Origin: an uncultured Gammaproteobacteria bacterium
GTDB lineage: Bacteria > Pseudomonadota > Gammaproteobacteria > PS1 > Pseudothioglobaceae
Assembly: GCA_913054335.1 (NCBI GenBank)
Contig: CAJXHL010000007.1
Location: 1 to 39,456 of the forward strand
Direction of reading: 5' to 3'
DNA: 39,456 nucleotides
Positions 9,427 through 18,431 of this stretch are shown in pieces (position 1 is the first letter of the stretch; the number at the start of each line of letters is the position of its first letter). A program made the position numbers and the translations under genes. The notes beneath the pieces were generated by a model. The model worked only from the letters and a program-made list of their open reading frames with translations, was not told the DNA's origin and did no database searches.

Positions 9427-10689
9427 CTAAACGCTACCACCCTCTTCGGTCTCAGCAGATTCTATGGCCTCTTCGGCAATTACCTCCATTGCAACAGCCG
9501 TTGGCCTGTGCGCCATAATCTGGAATTGGGATTGGTCTGACTCTTCAACGTCCTGATGGATAAACATCATAAATAGAACGATAAGTGCAATCGCCAGATG
9601 AATAAGGCTAAGGTAGAGTAAAAAGCCCATCTCATTAAACACATCAAGAAAGTAACTCATTGTAAAAGGACCGAAGGCGGCAAAAACACCATACACCAAT
9701 ACAATTGTGCCACTGGCGCTGATCATTTGTTTTGGCTCTAGGCGGTCATTAGCCTGAGCAACACCCAAGGCGTAGAGTGGTAAGGTGCTGCCGCCTATTA
9801 AACCACTTAACACTAGAAAGGTTGATGTTGAGAACTCGAATAAATACAACACAGTACAAATTGTAATAACACTAACGCAGCACAATATAATAACCTTTCT
9901 ACGGTCAATCTTGTCCGACAACCAGCCCAATGGCCACTGAAATACCGCACCAAAACCAACAAAAAGCGTCATGAAAAGTGCCGTCTCGGGCACGGACAAA
10001 CCCACTTTAATGGCATAAATTGTGCCCAAGCCAAAAAAGGCGGCAGATGCCATCGCTGAAATACCAATAGTTACCACACCAGAGGGAGAGGCTTTCCACA
10101 AAGCACGTACGCTAAGTGATTCTTGATCCTCAATGGTTGGCGATTCAATTTTGGTTAAGAGCACCGGAATCAAAGAAACCGAAAGCAAAATGGAAGCCAA
10201 CAAAAACAAATTAACACCCGCTGGGTCATCAACGACAAATAAGCCTTGGCCCATAGCAAGTCCACCCCACACAACCACCATATGAATGGAGAAAATTTGT
10301 CCTCTATTTTGATTGGTGGAAATTGAATTAAGCCAACCTTCAACAATAATCATAATGCCGGCAATACAGAACCCAGACAACAATCTAGAAACAAACCATA
10401 TAGGTGGGCTAATGAATAAAATCTGAATCAAAATTGCCGTTGAAGCCAATGAGGCAAAAGCAGCATAAGTACGAATGTGGCCGGTTTTTCTAATCTGCTT
10501 TGGCGACAATATAGCGCTAGTCAGTGAGCCGACAAAATAACCCGACATAACCCAACCAATGGTTATCACAGTAAAGCCCTCAGATTCAGCTCTCCAGCTA
10601 CTTAAAGTACCTTGTAAACCATTGCCTAGGCTAATAAATAAAACACCCAAAAATAAAGGCCAGGTTGTTAGAAGAACTTTTTTTAACAT
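9427..10689 (-). CDS. Major facilitator superfamily transporter
   Basis: About 12 hydrophobic segments; GWLSDKIDRRKVII loop motif; SLGNGLQGTLSSWRAESEGF N-terminus typical of YcaD-like MFS. Confidence 0.85.
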   Translation of the reverse strand: MLKKVLLTTWPLFLGVLFISLGNGLQGTLSSWRAESEGFTVITIGWVMSGYFVGSLTSAILSPKQIRKTGHIRTYAAFASLASTAILIQILFISPPIWFVSRLLSGFCIAGIMIIVEGWLNSISTNQNRGQIFSIHMVVVWGGLAMGQGLFVVDDPAGVNLFLLASILLSVSLIPVLLTKIESPTIEDQESLSVRALWKASPSGVVTIGISAMASAAFFGLGTIYAIKVGLSVPETALFMTLFVGFGAVFQWPLGWLSDKIDRRKVIILCCVSVITICTVLYLFEFSTSTFLVLSGLIGGSTLPLYALGVAQANDRLEPKQMISASGTIVLVYGVFAAFGPFTMSYFLDVFNEMGFLLYLSLIHLAIALIVLFMMFIHQDVEESDQSQFQIMAHRPTAVAMEVIAEEAIESAETEEGGSV

Positions 10690-11113
10690 AATGAATATTT
10701 TTGCCGTTTAATTAAGTCAAATAATTGCATATAAGGCCTCGAAAAATAGTACTTTTTATGCGCTTCAGGAATTTTCAAAACGCGGATTTTATACTATTAA
10801 TCTAACGAATTTTCAGAATTATGATAAAGTGTTATTCGAGATCTTTGAAAAAATCATTTTAGATTTGATAATAGGATTTTTTTGTATTTTACAAGGCATA
10901 ATTGTAGAAGTTCTACTTGTTGTAAGACGATAAAATTTAATGCAGTAAAATGAAAAAAATACTCTATCCCAAAGGGCTGAGGTTAAACTTGCTAAAAAGT
11001 GCAGAAAAATTCTCATCAATAGCTAGTGCTATTAATTTTAAATTTTTACATACTTTTTTTCATTTTTATCACTCAGCAAATTTTAAAATGATTGTTACAA
11101 AGGTCTCTATTCA

Positions 11114-11662
11114 ATGGGCATCATACACCGAAAAATCCTAACCCAATTGTTCTTTATTACCAGCCTCTTCTTGGTTTATTCTAACGCTTATGCCCAGATA
11201 AATATTGGTGATAAAGCGCCAAATTTCAGTCTGCTTGATCAGCACAACGTTAGCCATACCTTGAGCGATTATGCTGGCCAATGGGTAGTATTATATTTCT
11301 ACCCAAAAGACGACTCACCCGGCTGCACTACCCAGGCTTGTGATTTTAGAGATGCAGTTGAGAGAATTATTAGCTCTAAAGCAATTGTGTTTGGTTTGAG
11401 CGTTGATAGCGTAGAATCCCACAAGGAGTTTTCCGACAAATTTAATTTACCTTTCTCGCTTCTTTCTGACGAAACAGGAGAGGTCTCCGAAGCTTACGAT
11501 TCCTTGCGTAATTTTTATGTTTTCAAGCTCTCCAAAAGAAACACATTTATTGTTGATCCAAACAGGATTATTGCCAAGATCTACCTGTCAGTTGACCCGA
11601 GTACACACGCTCAGATGGTTCTCGGTGACTTGAGTGCCTTGCAAGGAGTGATTGCTGAATAA
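11114..11662 (+). CDS. Peroxiredoxin (Bcp/PrxQ type) with putative signal peptide
   Basis: YFYPKDDSPGCTTQACDFRD active site; N-terminal ILTQLFFITSLFLVYSNAYAQ secretion-like segment. Confidence 0.9.
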   Translation: MGIIHRKILTQLFFITSLFLVYSNAYAQINIGDKAPNFSLLDQHNVSHTLSDYAGQWVVLYFYPKDDSPGCTTQACDFRDAVERIISSKAIVFGLSVDSVESHKEFSDKFNLPFSLLSDETGEVSEAYDSLRNFYVFKLSKRNTFIVDPNRIIAKIYLSVDPSTHAQMVLGDLSALQGVIAE

Positions 11663-11670
11663 GATTTTTT

Positions 11671-11949
11671 TTAATTCAGTTTGCCAGATTTAACCAAAGC
11701 CTGTTTGTGGGTCTTGGTCATTTTTTTGATTTCCAGCTCTCTTTTAAGCGCCTCACTGTGACTTGAGGATATTTCCTTGTACACCAGACGACAAGGCCTG
11801 TGTGCACGAGTGTACTTTGCACCCCCTGCTAACTCGCCTGAGTGTTGCTTAAGGCGCTTATTAAGATCATTTGTAATGCCACAATAGAGACTATCATCAC
11901 AACACTTTAGTAAATAAACCAGCCAGCAAGACTCGGCATCTTTAGACAT
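11671..11949 (-). CDS. GIY-YIG nuclease-superfamily protein (YhbQ/UPF0213-like)
   Basis: WLVYLLKCCDDSLYCGITNDLNKRLKQHSGE...AKYTRAHRPCRLVYKE; start assigned to MSKDAES. Confidence 0.9.
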   Translation of the reverse strand: MSKDAESCWLVYLLKCCDDSLYCGITNDLNKRLKQHSGELAGGAKYTRAHRPCRLVYKEISSSHSEALKRELEIKKMTKTHKQALVKSGKLN

Positions 11950-12601
11950 GTAAAGGCACAGACAACAACACGCCAAATTCCTTACCAAAATTACAACTGA
12001 CTCGGGCGTGCACCTTGCCTTGCTTATCGTAAAAACGCGCGCTTTCGGTTAAAGGAATGATCGCCTCATGCCAAACACCTGGATGAATGCAAACGCCAGC
12101 ACTACCATCAAAATAAAAAGCCACCCAGTCACTTGGTGTCATGTCATCACCTGGTTTTGCCAAGGCGGCTACAAAAGGTTTGCCATCCAGGGGGTAAAAC
12201 AACTGAGCACCATCAGGGTGATAATTGGCGTGCCACATCAGTAATTGATCTCTCTGCGCTTTTGGGTTGTCTCTTTTGGCCTCACTAGGTTCTTTGGACC
12301 AACCTAAAAGGTAGCTGTCATTGACCGATTCATTCTCGCCGAGAAGCACATCGCCCTCCCACCAAAACTTAAAGATTCCATCTGTATGACCGCCCTCATC
12401 GCCTGTGCCAACATCAATACTGCGCCAACCCTGGGCTGGCCAAGTAACAATTTCAACGATGTGATTTTGATAATCGCTAACAAGCTCACCATAGCCCTTT
12501 AACGATTCAGCGTTAGCATGAACAAGTGGAATGTCAACCTGTGGTAAATTTGACGCCACCACAGGGTTCATATAGTCAAACGATTTTCTTTGCTCTGGCA
12601 T
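11942..12601 (-). CDS. Ureidoglycolate lyase (AllA)-like cupin protein
   Basis: IVTWPAQGWRSIDVGTGDEGG, LLMWHANYHPDGAQLFYPLDGKPFVAALAKPGDDMTPSDWVAFYFDGSAGVCIHPGVWHEA, all AllA/cupin-like. Confidence 0.7.
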   Translation of the reverse strand: MPEQRKSFDYMNPVVASNLPQVDIPLVHANAESLKGYGELVSDYQNHIVEIVTWPAQGWRSIDVGTGDEGGHTDGIFKFWWEGDVLLGENESVNDSYLLGWSKEPSEAKRDNPKAQRDQLLMWHANYHPDGAQLFYPLDGKPFVAALAKPGDDMTPSDWVAFYFDGSAGVCIHPGVWHEAIIPLTESARFYDKQGKVHARVSCNFGKEFGVLLSVPLHV

Positions 12602-12611
12602 AATTGATGGT

Positions 12612-13910
12612 CTACGCCTTCAATGCGCCTTGATTGAGTGCAGTACCGACAATAATCTCCATTATTTCCATATTGGTATTGGCGCTAACATCCTCAAAAT
12701 AAATCGCGCCAGGCCAAGGCGGCACTCGCACATCATAACCATTATCGGCAATCGCATTGGCAACCGTTTTTATCGAGTCAACATATTCAGCACAAAGAGA
12801 TGTGATTTCTTCTTTGGCTAGAGCAAGGTCGGCGATTGAATTTCGGTCAATTTGCGAAGCGCCAATGCCGATAAATATTGGTACATTACGCTCAATTGCT
12901 TTGTCATAATACAGATGGAGAGGCATTCTATCGTCGTGCAAACGCATGACATAATCCGTGCAAACATCTTGTTTTATATCGCATAACTCAGCAAAGCTAA
13001 GATCTGTCGAATGATCTTTTTGAGGGGCAGATCTTCTTCTTGAAGAGCGAGCGGACTTTACCGCTTGCGTCACGTAATCACCTCGATAATTAGCATCATA
13101 AACTCGAGCACCCCACTCGTTCTCATCTTTTAGTCGACGAATCGAGCGTATCGCCATATCCCTGCATTTTTCAGGTCCGATAAAAAACGGCGAACCTGAA
13201 GCATCTGAAAGCTCCAGCCAACCATTGGGAAATTTCTCAAAAAAATGATCCGCCCAAGGCTTGAGGACAACGTCAACCAAGTGATCCAAAAGCTCGTTAA
13301 CGTGTTCAGGTTCATCACTCAAAGCGGTCACTAATTCCGCCTGACCATAAATATCAGCTGCCAAGCTGTAAGGTGCCGTTAAGTGCAGTACTGGCTCTAA
13401 ACCGGTTAACTCTTGATAGCACTCTAGGATGTCATCAAATAATTTTGGTATTTCGCCATCCATTGCAGGTGTGCACAGATCTTGCCAATTGTCACGATTA
13501 ATTAACGGTATTCCAGGGTCTGTTCCTGGTGGTGCACCTTCGGGATACATCATCACCGCTCCAAGTGCTTCAGCAGTGAATGCATAAACAGGCCACTCGA
13601 TATATAATTTTGGCAGGCCGAGCAATTTGCGAATCATAAGCGACACGCGCACATAGCGTTTGGCATCGCCTTTGTAAGCCTCAGCAGAATTAAGACCGTA
13701 AAACTTGCTCAACACACCCAATACAAATAAATTGATCGAAGCAGAGGCTTGCACACCATGCTTGGGCTCATTATTAACAAAAACTTCGTCATAGTCGCCA
13801 GCAATGGTGCCATCAAAAATTTCTTTTAAGCGCTTTTCAGCCTCGAGATCGCCCTCTTGCCAACGTCCAAAAAGATGGCAACCAGCGGGGAAGTGTAATT
13901 CTTCAATCAT
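12612..13910 (-). CDS. Uroporphyrinogen-decarboxylase (URO-D)-superfamily protein, substrate unknown
   Basis: TIM-barrel URO-D-like motifs (YIEWPVYAFTAEALGA, HLTAPYSLAADIYGQAELVTALSDEPEHVNELLDHL, WLELSDASGSPFFIGPEKCRDM). Confidence 0.65.
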   Translation of the reverse strand: MIEELHFPAGCHLFGRWQEGDLEAEKRLKEIFDGTIAGDYDEVFVNNEPKHGVQASASINLFVLGVLSKFYGLNSAEAYKGDAKRYVRVSLMIRKLLGLPKLYIEWPVYAFTAEALGAVMMYPEGAPPGTDPGIPLINRDNWQDLCTPAMDGEIPKLFDDILECYQELTGLEPVLHLTAPYSLAADIYGQAELVTALSDEPEHVNELLDHLVDVVLKPWADHFFEKFPNGWLELSDASGSPFFIGPEKCRDMAIRSIRRLKDENEWGARVYDANYRGDYVTQAVKSARSSRRRSAPQKDHSTDLSFAELCDIKQDVCTDYVMRLHDDRMPLHLYYDKAIERNVPIFIGIGASQIDRNSIADLALAKEEITSLCAEYVDSIKTVANAIADNGYDVRVPPWPGAIYFEDVSANTNMEIMEIIVGTALNQGALKA

Positions 13911-13927
13911 GGGATTATTCTATGGTG

Positions 13928-15637
13928 TTAATGTTGGACTAAAGACTCAATCAAGGGTCTGTAGTAATAAAATGGCGGGTGCTCTCGTTGAGGGTCTTTG
14001 CCTTCTTCATCCCAACAACGCAAAGCTATACACTCTTCCAAATAGTCATTCTTCTCAAATTCAGCCACTTCATCAGCACTCATTGGCCCGCCTTGTAAGT
14101 TTAGGGAGTGCACAGAAGCCGGTGAAAGGCGTTTAAAGTAATCGTCCCTAACAGCGCACAAATAACGTTTAGTAGCAACATGCTGGCGGACAGGCTCAAC
14201 AACAGCGCGCGGGAAATAATCTTCAAGGAAATTAGCGCCCGCTTCTTCATGATAATTGTCTTTGCCTTTGGCTAGAGCGCTTTCTGGAATTTCATTTTTG
14301 TAATGACCAATATCGTGCAATAAAGCAGCAACAATTTGAGTATCGTCGGCACCCGCTTTCTCAGCGCATTGAGCCACTTGCAGCATATGCTGCGCCATGG
14401 TTACCTGCTCACCTAAATACGATTCTGCACCGCGACGATTAAAAACGTCTTCGATATGATCAACAATATTATCAGCAGTCACTTCATTCACTTTGCTTCC
14501 CCCTCTTTCCAGTACGTTTAAAAGACTGTATAGGCCATCTAAATCGGTGTAAGCGCCTTGCAGATGGCGCTTGCCTCTTTTAGAAAAAGCCGTTCTTGCG
14601 TGCATGACACGGGTGTTATCAAAAAGCATTAAATCGCCGGGAGAAAGCTTAAAAGTGATTTTCAAATCCGCTCGCTCAATAATCTCCCCCCAATGGCGAT
14701 AAGCTTTATAAAAAGCGCGAATTTTATCCGCAGGTAGCTTTATCGTATCAATAGAGCGATTGTTGTACCTAACCTTAACAACTTCTTCTTTGTCATTCAG
14801 CTCAATCATTGCCACACGAGAGCGTAAATCGGCGTCACTGTCCGAAAAACGATAATTAATCCAAGTGCTTGTCAGTGTGTCAAAATCCTCTGGGCTTTCT
14901 TCAAGTAGAACGCTGGCCGCTTTGAATCCGTCAACAAGCACAGAGTCACCCCCCTCTGTTGAGCTTTCTAAGCAGTGCAAGAGTTGCACTGTTGGCACGG
15001 GATCTCGATAAGGATTGTCAGTATGAGAGCCTAGCCCCATATTAGTATAAGCAAGATTATTGGGATTGATCTCGGTGCGCACTTCAAATATAGAGCCATA
15101 ATTGGTTTCGCGGGTGTAACCCATCTTGGCAATCACTTCTAACACTTGCCCTTCCACTCGGGGTACATTTTCAAGAACGCAAAAGCCAAGGTCTCTAACA
15201 AAACGCAAGGCATTTAATTTGCCTTGGTTGTTTTGACACATATGGTCGTAATTTATACGTGGAAAATCATTCGTCAAGCTATCTTTCTGCCATAACCGCT
15301 TGTGCGCTGCACTTCTGTCGTCAAATTGTTGATTAAGGTTGTAGCAATTCTCTCTTAGCCATTGCTGCGAAAAAATAGACAAATGATCTTCTGGCTGAAA
15401 GCGAACACAAACATTGCCATCTTCATCTTGCTGCGCTTGTTCGATATACGTATCTTCGGGTATGTTGATAACGCTTATTAAGCGTTGTCCATTGTCAGCG
15501 TTGCGTGACGTTGGCATTTGACAATGATCTCGCAACCAGTGAGCGTACAAGCGGCTTTGTTTGCCGTCTTGCCAATCAATTACCAATTCATCATCGACAA
15601 TCGATAGGCTGTTTACTAATTTTGTTTTTTGTGACAT
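13928..15637 (-). CDS. Fusion protein: GBBH/TmpA-like Fe(II)/2OG hydroxylase plus TmpB/PhnZ-like HD-domain oxygenase
   Basis: N-terminal GBBH domain with LGSHTDNPYRDPVPTVQLLH and MLFDNTRVMHARTAF; C-terminal HD domain AALLHDIGHYKNE...YHEEAGANFLEDYFPRAVVEPVRQHVATKRYLCAVRDDYFKRLSPASVHSLNLQGGPMS. Continuous 1.7-kb ORF. Start placed at MSQKTK (15637) after a GGGGGT ribosome-binding site; the ORF is open to 15691. Confidence 0.88.
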   Translation of the reverse strand: MSQKTKLVNSLSIVDDELVIDWQDGKQSRLYAHWLRDHCQMPTSRNADNGQRLISVINIPEDTYIEQAQQDEDGNVCVRFQPEDHLSIFSQQWLRENCYNLNQQFDDRSAAHKRLWQKDSLTNDFPRINYDHMCQNNQGKLNALRFVRDLGFCVLENVPRVEGQVLEVIAKMGYTRETNYGSIFEVRTEINPNNLAYTNMGLGSHTDNPYRDPVPTVQLLHCLESSTEGGDSVLVDGFKAASVLLEESPEDFDTLTSTWINYRFSDSDADLRSRVAMIELNDKEEVVKVRYNNRSIDTIKLPADKIRAFYKAYRHWGEIIERADLKITFKLSPGDLMLFDNTRVMHARTAFSKRGKRHLQGAYTDLDGLYSLLNVLERGGSKVNEVTADNIVDHIEDVFNRRGAESYLGEQVTMAQHMLQVAQCAEKAGADDTQIVAALLHDIGHYKNEIPESALAKGKDNYHEEAGANFLEDYFPRAVVEPVRQHVATKRYLCAVRDDYFKRLSPASVHSLNLQGGPMSADEVAEFEKNDYLEECIALRCWDEEGKDPQREHPPFYYYRPLIESLVQH

Positions 15638-15775
15638 GCTACCCCCGTTAACTTCACAATTTTTCGCCATTAGTATACATAAGTCAATCAATTTCTCATT
15701 TTTTTCTAAGCATTAATTTCATTTTATTCAACTATTGAACTGATTTAACTTAACTCGAAAAGTGAACTCAAGTCA

Positions 15776-17029
15776 CTACTCTACAAGCAGCAACTCTTGC
15801 CACTGAGTGGTGTAACGCGGCGAGCGATGCTCAGCATTAGACAGCCAACGATTATTGCCAATTTCATTAGCACTAATCACATGGCTCAATAGTGACTTAT
15901 GGCTTGCCTTATCTAAGGTTAATGTGCCCTTATCCACTCTCCCAAATAAATCGTATTGAGCACCTCTAGGAACAAGTCGAGTCAACACAATGCCACCCTT
16001 GTAAAACTGATGTTGAGTCTGATAAATTTGGCGTAATAACTGACTTACCACAGGCAACAGAGCTCTATCACTGTACAAAGGATTGACAAACTTTATACTT
16101 TTTGAGAAATTAACATAAGCCTGCTTTTTGCTAAAAGGGTTGGTTCTAATAAAAACACTCATTGATAAGCAACCCAAATGATCAACAACAAGCTTATTAA
16201 CAGCTTTACGGGCTAAACAAGTTAGCGCCTGATTAACTTCATCAAAACTCACCAAAGAATGACCAAATGATCGGGAAGACACGATCTGTTTTTTGGCTGG
16301 GCGTAATAACTCAAGCGCTAAGCATGACTCGCCCAAAAGCTCTTTTTGTATACGCACAGCGCTTACGCCTAATACGCTTTGAATAAGCGATTTATTCGCA
16401 CCACAAAATTCAAGTGCATTGCTTAGTCCCAGGGCATTTAGTTTAATTTTTGACTTGCTCCCAAGCCCCCAAATATCGCCTACATCAACGGTTTTTAATA
16501 AGTTGTTAAATCGTGCTTTAGGCAATTCATCAATATCAAAAACACCATTAAATTTCGCGTATTTTTTGGCCACTCTATTGGCTAATTTTGCCAATACTTT
16601 TGTCCTGCCCATGCCAACACAAACCGGGATTCCAGTCCAATTTTTAACTTGCTTTTTAAGCTGCTGCATGTATTTGATTAAATCGATTGACATGCCAGAT
16701 AAATTGATGAAACTTTCATCAATCGAATAAACTTCTTGCTCGGGAGAGTAACGCTCAATAATGCGCATCACTCTGTTTGACATATCGCCATAAAGCGCAT
16801 AATTTGAAGAACAAACAACAACACCGTTGGCCTTGGCTAGGTCACGCATTTTGAAATAAGGCTCTCCCATAGGGATTCCTAGCGCTTTTGCCTCGTTAGA
16901 GCGAGCAATTACACAGCCGTCGTTATTCGACAGCACAACAATTGGTACGCCATTTAGTTTAGGGTTAAACGTACGTTCACAAGAAGCATAAAAATTATTA
17001 CAATCGATTAAAGCAAGCTTCTTAATCAC
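15776..17029 (-). CDS. umuC: DNA polymerase V catalytic subunit UmuC (Y-family polymerase)
   Basis: [57 protein letters not shown]-terminal UmuC-type ending. Confidence 0.95.
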   Translation of the reverse strand: MIKKLALIDCNNFYASCERTFNPKLNGVPIVVLSNNDGCVIARSNEAKALGIPMGEPYFKMRDLAKANGVVVCSSNYALYGDMSNRVMRIIERYSPEQEVYSIDESFINLSGMSIDLIKYMQQLKKQVKNWTGIPVCVGMGRTKVLAKLANRVAKKYAKFNGVFDIDELPKARFNNLLKTVDVGDIWGLGSKSKIKLNALGLSNALEFCGANKSLIQSVLGVSAVRIQKELLGESCLALELLRPAKKQIVSSRSFGHSLVSFDEVNQALTCLARKAVNKLVVDHLGCLSMSVFIRTNPFSKKQAYVNFSKSIKFVNPLYSDRALLPVVSQLLRQIYQTQHQFYKGGIVLTRLVPRGAQYDLFGRVDKGTLTLDKASHKSLLSHVISANEIGNNRWLSNAEHRSPRYTTQWQELLLVE

Positions 17030-17603
17030 AGCGATGAATAACCGAAGTGACTACACCCCATATGATGAGCTCAGTATCGCTAGTAATTTTGATGTCATCA
17101 AAGGCATCATTTTCTGCTTTTAAAGTAATTTTTCCGCCGTATTTGTGCAGCCTCTTAACCGTAAAGTCACCGTCAACAACCGCAATAACAATTTTTCCAC
17201 TGATGGCTTTTAGCGATTTATCCACCACCAAAATGTCGCCAGAATGAATACCTGCACCGAGCATGGAATCGCCTTGAGCGCGGACAAAAAAAGTTGCCTC
17301 TTTGTGCTGGATCAAGTATTTATTAAGATCGAGTTTATCTTCCAAATAATCGTCAGCTGGCGATGGAAAGCCCGCTTGCACGCTTGAGGTAAAAATGGGT
17401 ATGTTTACACCCTTTGGGCTATCCTGCGGTAGCAACAGCTCGATGCTTGAGTTAAGTTGGGCACGATAAATCTTTAAAGAATCTTTAACCGTCTCGAGTA
17501 AACTCAAAGGCACACGAAGCACTTTGGTTTCTTCTTTAAATAAACCGGAATTTTTCTTACGACCAGCGCCACTTCGAGCGCCGCCATGGGTGGATTGTCT
17601 CAT
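17022..17603 (-). CDS. umuD: UmuD-like S24 peptidase with N-terminal extension
   Basis: [25 protein letters not shown] (Ala-Gly cleavage region), [32 protein letters not shown]. 193 aa, longer than E. coli UmuD (139 aa). Overlaps umuC. Confidence 0.92.
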   Translation of the reverse strand: MRQSTHGGARSGAGRKKNSGLFKEETKVLRVPLSLLETVKDSLKIYRAQLNSSIELLLPQDSPKGVNIPIFTSSVQAGFPSPADDYLEDKLDLNKYLIQHKEATFFVRAQGDSMLGAGIHSGDILVVDKSLKAISGKIVIAVVDGDFTVKRLHKYGGKITLKAENDAFDDIKITSDTELIIWGVVTSVIHRCD

Positions 17604-17607
17604 AGCC

Positions 17608-17636
17608 TATTTGAATTTTGTTACAGTATTCAAATA
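17608..17636. promoter_or_regulatory. Perfect 9-bp inverted repeat upstream of umuD (candidate SOS/UmuD operator)
   Basis: TATTTGAAT-tttgttacagt-ATTCAAATA, 4 bp before the umuD start codon. Confidence 0.55.
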
Positions 17637-18043
17637 AGTATTTTAGACCAATTACAAGTTAGCTTCAGAATATTATTTCACGAAAAATCGATTCGAGCTT
17701 CCAAAACGATTTTTTGCCAAATTTTTATGCAGTACCTTGCTTAGAGGCTCTATTTACAGTCAAAAAGCGCCTAAATAGGCTGTTTTTAGCCTGTAAATGG
17801 CATTTTATGGGGTATTTATTGAAGCTTTTGGGCGTCTAGCTACCTCATAATGAAAATTTCCTAATTTTTGTTATTTATTTCAGTAATAAAAGGTAGTGCT
17901 ACTTTATCGAAAACTCAAGCGGTCAATCCACTTTGGTTTTTGACCCACTCCCTTGGCAATAAAATCGTAATAAGCTTTAATGAAGTTTTCGATTAAGAAT
18001 TTGCGTTAAATGAACATAGTGAATATCAGCACAATTCGAGAAA

Positions 18044-18184
18044 ATGAGTTTAGGATTAATCGATTTTGTTGCACCAAAGACAGGCTTCGCACTAGGTGCC
18101 TTCTTTCGGTTACCTTTCAGAATGAGCAGAAAGGTGACAAAGCCTAAAAGAGGAATCGAAGATTCTGAGAAAGGATTTAAATAA
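18044..18184 (+). CDS. Small ORF, 46 aa, basic
   Basis: MSLGLIDFVAPKTGFALGAFFRLPFRMSRKVTKPKRGIEDSEKGFK*; weak SD only. Internal hairpin ACCTTTC/GAAAGGT at 18112-18135. Confidence 0.25.
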   Translation: MSLGLIDFVAPKTGFALGAFFRLPFRMSRKVTKPKRGIEDSEKGFK

Positions 18185-18201
18185 TAGAGGGTTTAAAAAA
18201 C

Positions 18202-18354
18202 TTAGTGTGTCGTTTTTGGCTTCTGAGTACTTTGCATAGCGCTGTGATACCAATCTAGAGCCTTATGAAGCTGTGACTTATTAACATTGAGGTGTTTGCA
18301 AAAAGCATTCTCTTTATCGTTGTTTGATTTTGTTTTTACTGTTTGATTATGCAT
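18202..18354 (-). CDS. Small ORF, 50 aa, hypothetical
   Basis: MHNQTVKTKSNNDKENAFCKHLNVNKSQLHKALDWYHSAMQSTQKPKTTH*, preceded by GAGGA 9 nt before the ATG. Confidence 0.4.
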   Translation of the reverse strand: MHNQTVKTKSNNDKENAFCKHLNVNKSQLHKALDWYHSAMQSTQKPKTTH

Positions 18355-18431
18355 TAAGTTCATTCCTCAATAATTTAGAATTAAGATCGAATAAGCGCAT
18401 CAATTTTTATCGCTTAGCTAAAAAAGCTGTT

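Noticed and set aside
11655-11690. CTGAAT...ATTCAG hairpin with T-run between peroxiredoxin and GIY-YIG genes
   Set aside because: Stem is only about 6 bp and AU-rich with a long loop; too weak to call as a terminator.
17608-17636. Canonical LexA box (CTG-N10-CAG) for umuDC
   Set aside because: Only the CTGTA half is present; the other half reads CAA. The palindrome is better described as a different operator.
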